Shown: positions 22,301 through 32,830 of the stretch, piece by piece
Layout of the letters: each line of letters begins with the position of its first letter
How positions within the stretch are numbered: position 1 is the stretch's first letter
DNA from: Larix kaempferi
Lineage: Eukaryota; Streptophyta; Pinopsida; Pinales; Pinaceae
Length of the DNA: 64,000 nucleotides
Reading direction: 5' to 3'
Assembly: GCA_027924585.1 (NCBI GenBank)
Contig: BSBM01001445.1
Span: 868,001 to 932,000 of the forward strand
The notes under the pieces: generated by a model
Told to the model about the DNA's origin: nothing
The model's input: the letters and a program-made list of their open reading frames with translations, nothing else
Databases searched by the model: none
Position numbers and translations under genes: made by a program

Positions 22301-24105
22301 AAAAACAGTAAGAGGTGTCGAGCTTACTTTTCACTTTTTCGTGCTCTGGTTAAAAATATGAAAAGTGGGTTGAGCTTACATTTTTCTTTTTCGTACCCTA
22401 GATCCAAACATGAAAAATATTCCGAGTGCTTTTGACACCATTGTCATGCTCGTTAAAAATTAAGTAAAAAGGTGTGTCTAACGAGTATAGGTTTATCACT
22501 TTATCCAGCCTCGCTAGACTACTTACGGAAAAGGAACTGTGCAGAGTTTACTTTTTCCTTTGTCGTACTCAGTCACCAACCATGACAAAGTTGTACATGG
22601 AGTCCTCTTTAAGCTCTTTTCAGACTCCCAAAATAAGAAAAGATTGTCGAGCGAACTTGTTTCTTTTACGCTCATAAAAGGATTTGAAAGGACGTCTATT
22701 CGGTGATAGGTTACCCCTTTTTCGGCCTGTCTCGACTATTTAAAAGAAAGGTATACCTTAGTCAACTTTTGACTGGGAGAGTTCTCTCAGGAATTGTTTT
22801 ACACATTTTTAGTACTGCGGGACTAAATTTACGAAAAAGTACATTCTGGAGCCTTCTTTAAGTTTTTCAGTCTCTCTAAATGTGAAAAACTACTGAGTTT
22901 TCCTTCCTTGGACTCGTTAAAATTGAACATCAAAGGGCCCACTTTAGGACGAACCCCTCCTTTCTCAGGTTCATAATACATGTGAGATCGGACTCATCTA
23001 TGAGATGAGCTATACCAAGCATCTGTTATCCTCTTCAAGCTCGTAAAACAACAAAGAGGTACTCATCCATCATGTCGGGGGAAAATGGGAAATGAGTCAA
23101 GTTTATCTTGTTGGCAGCTTGTCAGTCATCATGTTTGAACATGGTATGCATCGTCTCTTGTCCATGAGCCTACTCATCGTGTATTTATTCTCTGCTATCT
23201 ATAATCCCTACTTCAAGGTTCTGCTTCATGCCGTTATATGTTCAAAGGGTTTGCGTTGCTCTAAGTCATCTACTATGTCAAGTCTTCCATTATGTCAGTA
23301 CATGTTCTTTTGTTCCATTGTTACATACTATCTCTCATTTGGATTTCGTGTTGATGATGTGGGAATCATTATGGCCCACCTTCGACGAGTCTGTTCCTGT
23401 TGACGCCAAATCACTATCTAGGAATTAGGCTTAGAAGTCAACCATCAGTACCTTGGTACCTACATGCCTCAATGGCAAGTTTCCTCATGTTCGACAATAG
23501 ATTTTCATCATTGACCTCTGATCAAATAATCTCATGAGTGCTTGACATCAAATCATCTATTCGCATTTCATTGAGATGTACTACAGATACCTTGGGGATC
23601 ATTGTCATCGTTGGTGATTTCCCTCGCATTTGTTAATGGTTCACATCATTGACTGGTAATCAAATGGTTTCTACCATGTTCAAATTCAGCACCTTGTAAT
23701 CACATGGCTAGATTCGTATCATTTGGGATCGGGTAGAATACCCTGGACACCTTTCTATATATTGATTGCATCCAGGCTGCGATGGCGATTCTCTGATCAG
23801 GTTTCCACCTAGTCATTACGTGGAAAAACTCGCTCTTGTATTGTCACACAGATCCACTTATGTATTGGTTGTGGCTGTGTCATTATTGTCTCATGGATAT
23901 ACGACTATTCACAGTAGCCATGATTTGTCTATAGTCTATATCATCTCAGTACTCATGAATCTGCAATGTATTGGTCGGAAGCCATAATTTGAGTTAATTG
24001 TTTTTTAGCATGGGAATGCCTGCCTCGGTGGTATATTTGACATTTTGTTTCTGTTTCAGCTCCTTGTTGCTCCCCTCGATGCTATATCTGTGAAGTATTT
24101 GTAAA
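22301..24105 (+). other. Element T 3' noncoding region
   Basis: No gene is supported. Degenerate phrases with GCTCGTTAAAA and ACTTTTTCGT recur every 60-110 bp up to about 23050, echoing the TCGAGC/GCTCG repeats of A and B. After that the sequence is unremarkable. Confidence 0.5.
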
Positions 24106-24152
24106 TTCTTTCGGCCATCAGCCTCTTATGACCTCACACTTTAGGGGACATC
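24106..24152 (+). promoter_or_regulatory. Polypurine tract and conserved block of element T
   Basis: TTTAGGGGACATC precedes LTR 2, and TTTCGGCCATC with GACCTCACA stands just upstream. This is nearly the same as the block in A (469-515) and B (50507-50553). Confidence 0.85.
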
Positions 24153-25177
24153 TGTTATACCTCAATATTACACACTAAATCCTAGTGTCTCCTATTGTCG
24201 CATCCTTACACTAAGTGACTTAAACGACACTTCCCCCTAATGATCATTATACATTACTGGTACCCTCCTTGGTCTCATCTGGACACCCAGGAGTGAGGTC
24301 TATTTCCTGAATACCAAAGATAACATCTTACCTGCCATGTGTCATGTCTTACCTGCCACGTGTCACTTAATATGCATAAATTATCATGCTTTGCACATCT
24401 ATTGGGGTGCGATAATTAGGGTTTCCGCGCTATGATCTGACCTTGGGGAGCGATAATGCCGTGTTATGCTTAGACCTAGGGGCATCGCAATCCTCTTTTA
24501 TCCTTTTTACCATGGAGCTTGGGATCTCAGATTTCGAGAGATTTTCTTGGGATTACCAACTTTGATTCGATCCCAACCCGTCTCTCTGTTTAGTAGGCCT
24601 GATCCACTAAACACTCATTAGATCCATTTTACTCTCCTTTTGGTTAACCCTTCTAACCACTATAAAGGAGAGGCCCTCCATGGGCCAAAGGGAGGACTTT
24701 TGGGGCATCAAACCTATGATCTTGAGACTTTTGCAGAGATAGCTAGAGGAAGGACTTGGAGCTAAAAGTTGGCTTGGACATCAAGCAACCATTGTAAGCC
24801 TTCAAGTTGTAATAAAGTTAACTTGTCTGATTTCCCAACTCATGTGTGTTGATTGTGTTTCAATTTCATGATTTGTATCTAGTTAGATTTGGATTCTAAC
24901 TTGTGATTCAGAAATCTTGGATAATTGTATATGCTTATGCATTGTCTGATATTAATAGGTTCATCACGAGGACTTCGGGCTCTAAATGATGAGTGGGACA
25001 AACATCAAGAGTGAAAGGTGAGTTACTCTCTCTCATTCTCTTCAATACAGAAACTCTGAAATGCTTGTTTTATCTAGGATTCAATATCGCATTTGTTTCA
25101 TTTTTGTCTTAGTATAGAGTCAATCTATCCTGCTTTATCCTAAGAGGGCTTCTTTCTATCCGTAGGAAGAAATCTCT
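24153..25177 (+). repeat. Element T LTR 2
   Basis: It starts TGTTATACC. It lacks only the last three bases (ACA) of the LTR and runs straight into the junction 25178-25202 and an inverted LTR. The TATA region is at about 24659-24669. Confidence 0.92.
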
Positions 25178-25202
25178 CCCTAGAGGAGTCACCAGTTTTT
25201 AT
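25178..25202 (-). other. Junction between LTR 2 and inverted LTR 3, with a PBS remnant
   Basis: These 25 bases read on the minus strand as 8 spacer bases, TGGTGACTCC and 7 further bases. That is the PBS expected just inside LTR 3, joined directly to the U5 end of LTR 2. Confidence 0.8.
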
Positions 25203-26232
25203 TGTAGATATTTCTTCCTACGGATAGAAAGAATCCCTCTTAGGATAAAGCAGGATAGACTGACTCTATACTAAGACAAAAATGAAACAAATGCGATCTT
25301 GAATCCTTGATAAAACAAGCATTTCAGAGTTTCTGTATTGAAGAGAATGAGAGAGAGTAACTCACCTTTCACTCTTGATGTTTGTCCCGCTCGTAGTTCA
25401 GATCCCAATGTCCTCACAATGAACATATTAAGATCAGACAATGCACAAGCATATACAATTCTCCAATATCTCTGAATCACAAGTTAGAATCCAAATCTAA
25501 CTAGATACAAATCATGAAATTGAAACACAATCAACACACATGAGTTGGGAAACAAGACAAGTTAACTTTATTACAACTTGAAGATGCTTACAATGGTTGC
25601 TTGATGTCCAAGCCAACTTTTAGCTCCACGTCCTTCCTCTAGCTATCTCTGCAAAAGTCTCAAGATCATAGGTTGGATGCCCCAAAAGTCCTCCCTTTGG
25701 CCCATGGAAGGCCTCTCCTTTATAGTGTTTGGAAGTGTTAACCAAAAGGAGAGTAAAATGGATCTAATGAGTGTTTAGTGGATCATGACTACTAAATAAA
25801 GAGAGGGGTTGGGATCGAATCAAAGTTGGTAATCCCAAGAAAATATCTTGAAATGTGAGATCCCAAGCTCCATGGTAAAAAGGATAAAAGAGGATTTTTG
25901 CGCCCCTAGGTCTAAGCATAATGTGGCACTATCGCGCCCCAGGGTTGGATCATAGCACATAAACCCTAATTATCGTGCCCCAAAATATGTGCAAAGAGGG
26001 ATAATTTATTCAGATTGGGTGACACGTGTTAGGTAAGACATGACACGTGGCAGGTAAGATGTTGTCTTCGGTATTCAGGCAATAGAATTCACTCCTGGGT
26101 GTCTAGATGAGACCAAGGAGGGTACCAGTAATGGATAATGATCATTAGGGGGAGGTGTTGTTTAAGTCACTTAGTGTAAGGATGCGACACTAGGCGACAG
26201 GAGGGTTTAGTGTGTAATATTGAGGTATAACA
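25203..26232 (-). repeat. Element T LTR 3, inverted
   Basis: 1030 bp, complete, in reverse orientation to LTR 1 and 2. With LTR 2 it makes a palindrome of about 2 kb with a 25-bp centre. Shared bases suggest it is closer to LTR 2 than to LTR 1. Confidence 0.92.
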
Positions 26233-26237
26233 AGTAG

Positions 26238-26689
26238 TATGCAGGGATGGATCGTGAGAACTAGGCTCTGCAACCGATGGTCAAAGAGATGGATTGCATC
26301 TTTTAAGAAGGAAACCAACGATTGAAGGGTTTGGATTTATATTTGAATGAAAAAAAGATGTGATCTAGCGTAGTATGGAAACAAAAGACACATATATGAA
26401 CCCAAATTTGAGAGATATGGTAGGGACCCCAAATCTGAGAGGCATGGAAGGGACCACTATAAATTTTGGCCTCAAACCCTACCTTGAATCAATAATTATA
26501 AATTTGTTTCTAGGGTTAGAAAGATCATTTTTTGTAGAGATGTGTGTTGGTGTCTTTAAATGGCGCAAATATTTTTCTTTTAGAGGTAAACCTATGGTTA
26601 GGGAAGTATACATGCATAAAATACAATGGTACTTAAGCCATGTTACTGTGCACCCTTGTAACCTATGTTGGTACCCCTTCAAGTAGCAC
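26238..26689. other. Sequence between T and the chromovirus
   Basis: Nothing recognisable; it may be the decayed 5' LTR of the chromovirus. The 103-aa frame at 26375 has no features. Confidence 0.35.
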
Positions 26690-27399
26690 TGCATCAGAGA
26701 ACAACAATATATGTAATTTCACTTCCATGTACCCTTGGGTATATCAGAACTCCCCTGGTATAGCTAGATTGAGCTTTAGATAAAACTGATTGGTCATCTC
26801 ATTTATATAGTACATCACGAATTAATTGAGTTGTAAAACTAAGGGCATGGTTGATACTCCTTAGTCATTTCCCTGAGATATTGGGTTGAGTACTACTATT
26901 AGACCTTGCATGTATATCAGAGAGCTATATCACCTGGAACTCCCTTATCCTTAGGACATGACAGATCCCACCCATGGTGCAACCCTATAAACCACCTCAC
27001 ACCAAAACACCAAACAATATGATCACCTTCTCTATTGTAACCAAGTTGGACAACCTAGAATCTCAATACATACATATTAATGGCCATATTCAACACATTC
27101 AACAAACCATCAACAATTCGGATCATACATGTGAAAATACGTTGGATACAAAAATAGACTTCTAGGATAAGAAGTTGGATGAGAAGATGACACATTTGAG
27201 AGTTAGTTTTATACATCCATAAGAACATGGGAATGCAAAACACAGTAAGCCACACCAAGAATAAATTTCTCACTCATGACTATATAGGCGACAATATCCT
27301 CCTTTAGGTCCTCATAGCAATAAAACACACTCTATTGATAATAACACCTGTAATTGTTTTCCTAAAGTAGTCTTAAACACATTTGATTGTTCTAACCCA

Positions 27400-28080
27400 T
27401 AAGGATGGGTTAATCAAATGGAAAATTACTTCTCAATTCATGGTATTACCGATGACATGATGAAACTTAAGGTGGGGGTCTTGTATTTCGATCTAGAATG
27501 ATGATAATGGTGGGAGTGGCATAAAAAGTCCTATGGGCTCTACATTGCTTGGAGTCTATTTTTGAATCTCTCCGTGAGCATTATGAGTGATATCCTCACT
27601 ATATGAGGTAGATTACTGAGTTATTCTAAATAAGTTCGGTCATAAACTTTAGAGAAGTTAGCCATCCATACAGAGGAATTAACAATTTCTTTCTATAAAT
27701 AATTTTTCATTAGTTCCCTCAAGGAGGCAATTAAAGAAAAATTAGAATGAAACATTTTACTATCTACTTGGAGGCATCACAGTGGTCTCTAGAATCATAG
27801 ATAGTGATCAATACTCAAACCAACAAACCCTATTTCATTCCACCTCTCATTCCCTACATAAGTCGATTACTCAAGCACAATTCCTTCTCCTCCCTTGAAA
27901 GTATAGAAATGGTCTCCATCACAAATGGAAAACTGACAAAAATGGGGACTATGTTATAATTCTGATGAAAAGTATGCTCTAGGTCATAAATGTCAAGAAA
28001 TAAAGTTATTCCATACTTATGTGACAACTCCTACCCATTTCAAAGACATCAATATGGAAGATACTCCTAAGTTTGAGGTT
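27400..28080 (+). pseudogene. Gag of chromovirus K, degraded
   Basis: The capsid segment translates as WVNQMENYFSIHGI and then WWEWHKKS around 27407-27540, typical of chromovirus Gag. The nucleocapsid knuckle is at about 27950-28000 (CYNSDEKYALGHKC), with the second Cys replaced by Ser. Many stops. Gag would coat the element RNA. Confidence 0.65.
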
Positions 28081-28139
28081 ATTGACCAAACTCCTCCCAC
28101 ATAAGAAGAAGTGGATACTGAAGTTCATCAAGAATAACA

Positions 28140-28510
28140 ACTCATCTCTCTTCATGCTTTATCTGGTATTTCATCCCCACAAAACTTGAAAATTTGGGGT
28201 TACATCAAGCATCACAAAGTGGTAGCCTTGGTTTATAGTGGAATCACCCACAAATTTATTTACTGACGATTGGATGAAGAACTCCATTTTTATGTCCGCT
28301 AAGTTCCCAAATTTCAAATTATGATAACCGATGGTTGGGTGATGAAATGTGTGGGGGTGCAAATGTGAAACTCCAATTGGAAAATTATATCTCAAAACTC
28401 ATATGTTGGCCATATATTTGGGTGGCTTTGATATAGTTTTAGGGACAAAATTTCTACACACATGGGGGCCAATTAGCATGTACTTTAACGAATTATACTT
28501 GAGATTTACT
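28140..28510 (+). pseudogene. Protease of chromovirus K, degraded
   Basis: ALVYSGITHKFIY at about 28215-28265 corresponds to the active-site stretch, usually D-SG-THNF; the Asp position reads Tyr. The rest is broken by stops. Confidence 0.55.
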
Positions 28511-28629
28511 AAGGATTCTCATATTCACAACCTCAAATGGATCTAGGAAACCTCTCCTAAAATCATAAGTTCTCATTGGATGGAAAAATTATTGAAGAAA
28601 GGCCACTCTAGAATTATTTCTCACTTCCA

Positions 28630-29440
28630 TGAAATTTGATATCTCGATAGCACAACACCTGAAATCCATCCGGACTCATAGAGGGTTTTCGAGAAACATA
28701 AATAGGTCTTTGAGGCACCAAAGGGTTTACCCCCGTTAAGACAAGAGAATGATCATGGTATTCCCTTGATTCTGGGAATTCAACCACCAAATGTATGGTT
28801 GCATATGCATCCATTTACACAAAAGAATGAAATTTAAAAGATCGTTCATGAGCCACTAGAGGCAGGAGTCATTCATCCCAACACTAATCCATATTCATCC
28901 CTAGTGGTCATGGTTGTAAAGAAAGAAGGCAATTGGTGCATGTGTCTCGAATTCTCTTCCATGAATAAGTTGAACATAAAAGATAAATTTTCCATCCTAG
29001 CCATTGATGATATTTTAGATGAGCTCCATGGGGACAATTTTTTCACCATACTCAACCTTCATTCAGGATACCACCAAATTGCGATGAAAGAGGTTGATAT
29101 TCCCCCCAAAAAAATTTGGATGCATGAAGGCCATTATGATTTTTTTATAATGCCATTTGGACTATGTAATTCCCCCTCTACTTTTCAAATCCCCATGAAT
29201 AAAATTTGGATGCCATATCTTCATGATTTCGTGTTGGTTTTCTTTGATGACATTTTGATTTATAATGAAACTTGGGATGCCCATGTACAATATATTGATA
29301 AAGCCTTGAAATTCCTTTGGGATGATCAATTATTCATCAAATGCTCCAAATTTTCTTTTAGGTCTATTGATAAAGCCTTGAAATTCCTTTGGGATGATCA
29401 ATTATTCATCAAATGCTCCAAATGTTCTTTTAGGTCTTAG
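28630..29440 (+). pseudogene. Reverse transcriptase of chromovirus K
   Basis: A frame open over 28904-29440 has the fingers (VKKEGNWCMCLEFSSMNK), palm (FTILNLHSGYHQI, FFIMPFGLCNSPSTFQ) and the catalytic box FFDD at about 29246-29257 in the place of Y-DD. The first palm Asp reads Asn (ILNLHSG; usually DL-SG). A 72-bp tandem duplication at 29294-29437 adds 24 residues in frame. Confidence 0.8.
29294..29437 (+). repeat. 72-bp in-frame tandem duplication in RT of K
   Basis: 29294-29365 and 29366-29437 are the same except for a couple of bases. Both encode IDKALKFLWDDQLFIKCSK and then five more residues. Confidence 0.95.
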
Positions 29441-30130
29441 TGTTCAAATACTTGGGTCACATGGTTGGACAATATGGGGTGAGAGTGGACTCCAAGAAGA
29501 TTGCGACAATACAAGAATGGCCCCACCCTAAAACCTTGAAGAGATTACAAGGGTTTTTAGGCCTTACGTGATACTATAGGAAGTTTGTGAAGAACTATGG
29601 TAAAATTGCAGCCCCATTGAAAAACCTACCCAATGAAATGCATTTGCATGGAACAAAGTGGTAGAACACGAATTATTAGTTCTAAAGCAATGCATGTGCA
29701 CCACACTAGTCTTAGTTGTGCCTGGTTTCACTTAGGCTTTTGTATTGGAATGTGATTCCTCCAGAAAAGGTTTGGGTGAATTTTTAATGCAAGAAGGAAT
29801 ACCCTTAGCTTTCACAAGTAAGAAGTTGTGTGATCCAATAACTCATGAAAGTATACCTATGAGAAAGAAATGATAGTTGTCCTACATAAAGTTGACAAAT
29901 GGAGATCATATATCATTAGATAAAGATGGATAACCATAGCCTCAAATAGTTTTTTGCAAAGTTTTTCATCCCAGAATAACTGAAACGGGTCACCAAAATG
30001 CTTGGTTATTATTATGAGATCATATACAAAAATGGAAAAGACAATTTTGTGGCAGAGGACTTGTCAAGGAAACATGATGGAGGGATCAATATTTCCTTAT
30101 CCTCTCTAGTACCTGAATGGCTAGATTAAT
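29441..30130 (+). pseudogene. RT end and RNase H of chromovirus K
   Basis: It reads, with several stops, as FKYLGHMVG, EWPHPKTLKRLQGFLGL, YRKFVKNYGKIAAPL, then the RNase H region and AEDLSRKHD near 30050. The frame ends at TAA just before 30131. Confidence 0.65.
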
Positions 30131-31952
30131 TGTAGTGTCCCTTTTTTAGAATTTGCACAAACTAGGAAAAATTGCAAATTTTAACCAATTCGACCCTTAG
30201 ACTAGTATTAACCCAACTGCTTCTGAATGGCTCCAAATTCCTCCTAATGAGGTTTAAATGAGTTTGGACGGAATTAAGACCTATAATAGAGGATTATGGA
30301 TGCTTAAAAACCCTTAAAACACTTATGCAACATTCATTTACAATCTGGACAAAGTAGTGAAATGTACTAGTCAAATTGAGCTTCAATCCCCCAAGGGTAG
30401 TGGTCGAAGATGGTTCTCCAAATGGTGTTAAAAACTTGCAAATTTCAGAAAAGAGGTATGGTAATGATAAAGGAATTTAATTATATCCAAAATGTATCAT
30501 CAATTAGTTCTTATGGCCTTCTTCAACTCCCTTAAATCAGATGTTTATATGCAAGTCTTCACATAGGTGGGGAAAGCTAGTAATTTTCACCATATGTAAT
30601 GAAATTTGAAATTTATGTGCCACGGTCTTGTGCAATGCTAATGAAACTTCTTTAGAACATTAATGAAACTCCATAAATCAACTAAATCACAGAGAATGAC
30701 TGATACAACTCGAAATAATGGCTCTTCAAGCTCCAACAACAAGATATAGGGGAAAATGGCATCATTTATGCATTGTTTGGTATTTTTACATAGTTTCACT
30801 TGGTATTTCGACCTGAGAGTATTATGAGCAGTAAATAAAGAGTATATATATCAGAATACAAATAAATGGAGATTCTTGGGCTCTCACAAAGATATCATCA
30901 TCTCACCAAAGGCGCAATTCCTCCATGGGCCCAAATATGCAAGAAAATGTGAAAGAGATGCAAGAACAAGTTGTAGATGAATGAACCATGAGATTCCATG
31001 TAGCTTCAACCTGTAACTAAGGAATAAATTGTAGCTCCAAATGAAATGTCTGAATGGCCTCTCCAATTTCCAATTAGGATGGGAATCTTTCACCCTCGAA
31101 ATTGGTGCCAAGGAAAGTAGACTAGCTCTCTACTAGCTCTTCTCTCCAAAGGAAAAATGCAAAATGTAAAATGATCAAAAGATGGTATTCTTCTTTGTTC
31201 CTGACTTTTATAAAATTCCTAAGGCTTCCCCAATTCGAATTCCATCCATGAGCTTCATGCCAACTCAATTTGGGAATAATGCCCAAGTATGCCACTTGTC
31301 CTTCCAATTCTAGCCTCCTCCTTCACCAAATTCGAATTGATGTCTCTTTGGCTGCCCTAACTCACTTGGGCGCATTCTTGGAGGCTATTTTTATCCCTTA
31401 CATGTCATGTATGTCATATTTCAGCCATCAGGTCTGATTTTTCAGAAATGTCATAGGCATCTTCATTATTGGTGTCATAGAGCTAGGGAATCTAGCCCAA
31501 GTGTCCCACTAGCTCCAAAATTCCTCTTCCTCTCCCATGGGATTTACTCTTCCTCTACATTTAGACCTAATTGAGTCAATCCAATTAATATTCCCTTCCA
31601 ACTACCCCAAGAATAGTGGACTCCACCTTGGATTCGAATGGGTGAGAGTGGAATTCCATGTGGCATGGGGAATCTAGCTTTTTGGGGGTCCCACACCACC
31701 AATGTTTCTCCATGACCAAGTTCCATATTATTTTCTCACCATATATACTTATTTTTCCCCTCTTAATATATTTATTCCCAAACCAAAGTCCATTTGGGTT
31801 TATTAGTCTCCTTATTCCAATTTTAATGTCTCCACCCCAACCTAGGAAACTAGTAGGTTGGTGGAATTTTCCCTACTTGATATTTATTTGAATGGGGACA
31901 TTAAAGTAATTTTCCCTACTTGATATTTATTTATTTGAATGGGGACATTACA
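30131..31952 (+). repeat. LTR-like insertion in pol of K
   Basis: Starts TGTAGTGTCCC and can end GGGGACATTACA, imperfect inverted termini of the kind seen in plant gypsy LTRs. TTAAT precedes and GTAAT follows, a 4-of-5 match to a target duplication. No PPT, PBS or gene is seen, so it may be a solo LTR. The end repeats GAATGGGGACATTA three times at about 45-50 bp spacing, making the right border uncertain. No coding support. Confidence 0.45.
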
Positions 31953-31989
31953 GTAATTTTCCCTACTTGATATTTATTTTTTGAATGGG

Positions 31990-32720
31990 GGCATGCCTAC
32001 CTACATTATGTCATATTGTGATCCCAAATTCACAAGAAATTTTTGGCAAGAACTATTTAAACTATAGGGAACCCTATTGCAAGTGAGAACCTCTTATCAT
32101 CCTCAAATAGATGACCATGCAAAAGTAGTCAACAAGTTTCTTGAAACCTATTTGAGATGTTTTAATCCGAAAAGAATCATCAATGGGAGTAATAGTTACG
32201 TTTGGAAGAATGGTGGTATAATGCCACCTATCACAAGGATACAAAAATGACATCATATGAAGCATTCTATGGCCAACAACCACCCTCCGTGGTTTCTTAT
32301 CGAACAAGTACTTCAAAAGTACATGCATTCAATAGCCTACTTCATAATTATTATTTCACTCTTTGCACACTTAAGGGAATTTAACAATGGCTCAAAACCA
32401 CATGAAGCAACAAGCAAACCAACATTGCTTATAGCATTCATTTCTAAAAGGAAACTAGGTGTTCCTTCGAATCCAGCCTTTTAAGAATACTATCTCAAAG
32501 TTAAAGGCCATTAGAATCTTGCACCAAAGTTTTATGTCCCATATCATATTGTTAAACAAATTTTTTAGGTGGCCTACAAATTATCATCCCCAACACACTC
32601 CAAGATATACCTAGTATTCCACGTGTCATGTTTGAATAAGGTAGTGGGTTAGAATTGTCGAGTTCAAACTACATTTCCAGAACTGGGTGAAGAAGGATCC
32701 ATTTGGATCCAACCATAACT
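31990..32720 (+). pseudogene. Integrase C-terminal half of chromovirus K
   Basis: SYCDPKFTRNFWQELF (second catalytic Asp) lies at about 32010-32055 and SYHPQIDDHAKVVNKFLETY around 32090-32145; where related proteins have Glu the residue reads Ala. EWWYNATYHKDTKMTSYEAF follows in a frame open from 32202. The zinc finger and first Asp are missing, lost in or beside the insertion at 30131-31952. Confidence 0.7.
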
Positions 32721-32734
32721 AGTTTTGGGCACTG

Positions 32735-32830
32735 ACGAGTGTCATCTATGTCAACACATTATCTATGAAGTTTTAATTAAGTGGAAGTGTGATTTTAACT
32801 TCACCAAAATACCCGAAAACATGGTCGTAA
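32735..32830 (+). pseudogene. Chromodomain-like tail of chromovirus K
   Basis: IIYEVLIKWK resembles the conserved chromodomain strand (usually I-EYL-RWK) at the right distance after integrase. In this lineage the chromodomain is thought to steer integration. Short and decayed. Confidence 0.45.

Larger units (their letters stand above)
16689..26232 (+). mobile_element. Element T: gag-protease LTR element with a third, inverted LTR
   Basis: Three copies of one 1.03-kb LTR are present: direct at 16689-17718, direct at 24153-25177 and inverted at 25203-26232. The bases just outside the whole unit are AGTAG at 16684-16688 and AGTAG at 26233-26237, the 5-bp target duplication expected of one integration event. 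Both outer ends are U3 ends. Inside are a PBS, leader, short Gag, protease and long 3' repeats, with no RT, RNase H or integrase, so it must have moved with enzymes from elsewhere, most likely an A-like element. Confidence 0.85.
26690..32830 (+). mobile_element. Element K: decayed chromovirus (Ty3/gypsy with chromodomain)
   Basis: In order: a PBS-like TGCATCAGAGA (26690), a capsid remnant, a zinc knuckle, protease, RT, RNase H, then a 1.8-kb LTR-like insertion, the second half of integrase, and a chromodomain-like tail. The N-terminal part of integrase is missing. Its own LTRs are not identified. Every domain carries stops or frameshifts. Confidence 0.75.

Noticed and set aside
24153-26232. 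Assembly artefact as explanation for the inverted LTR
   Set aside because: The arms differ at many positions and the outer duplication AGTAG matches; an artefact would give identical arms. It is still worth a read-level check.
32074-32328. Minus-strand frame of 84 residues
   Set aside because: It is the complement of the integrase remnant of K.
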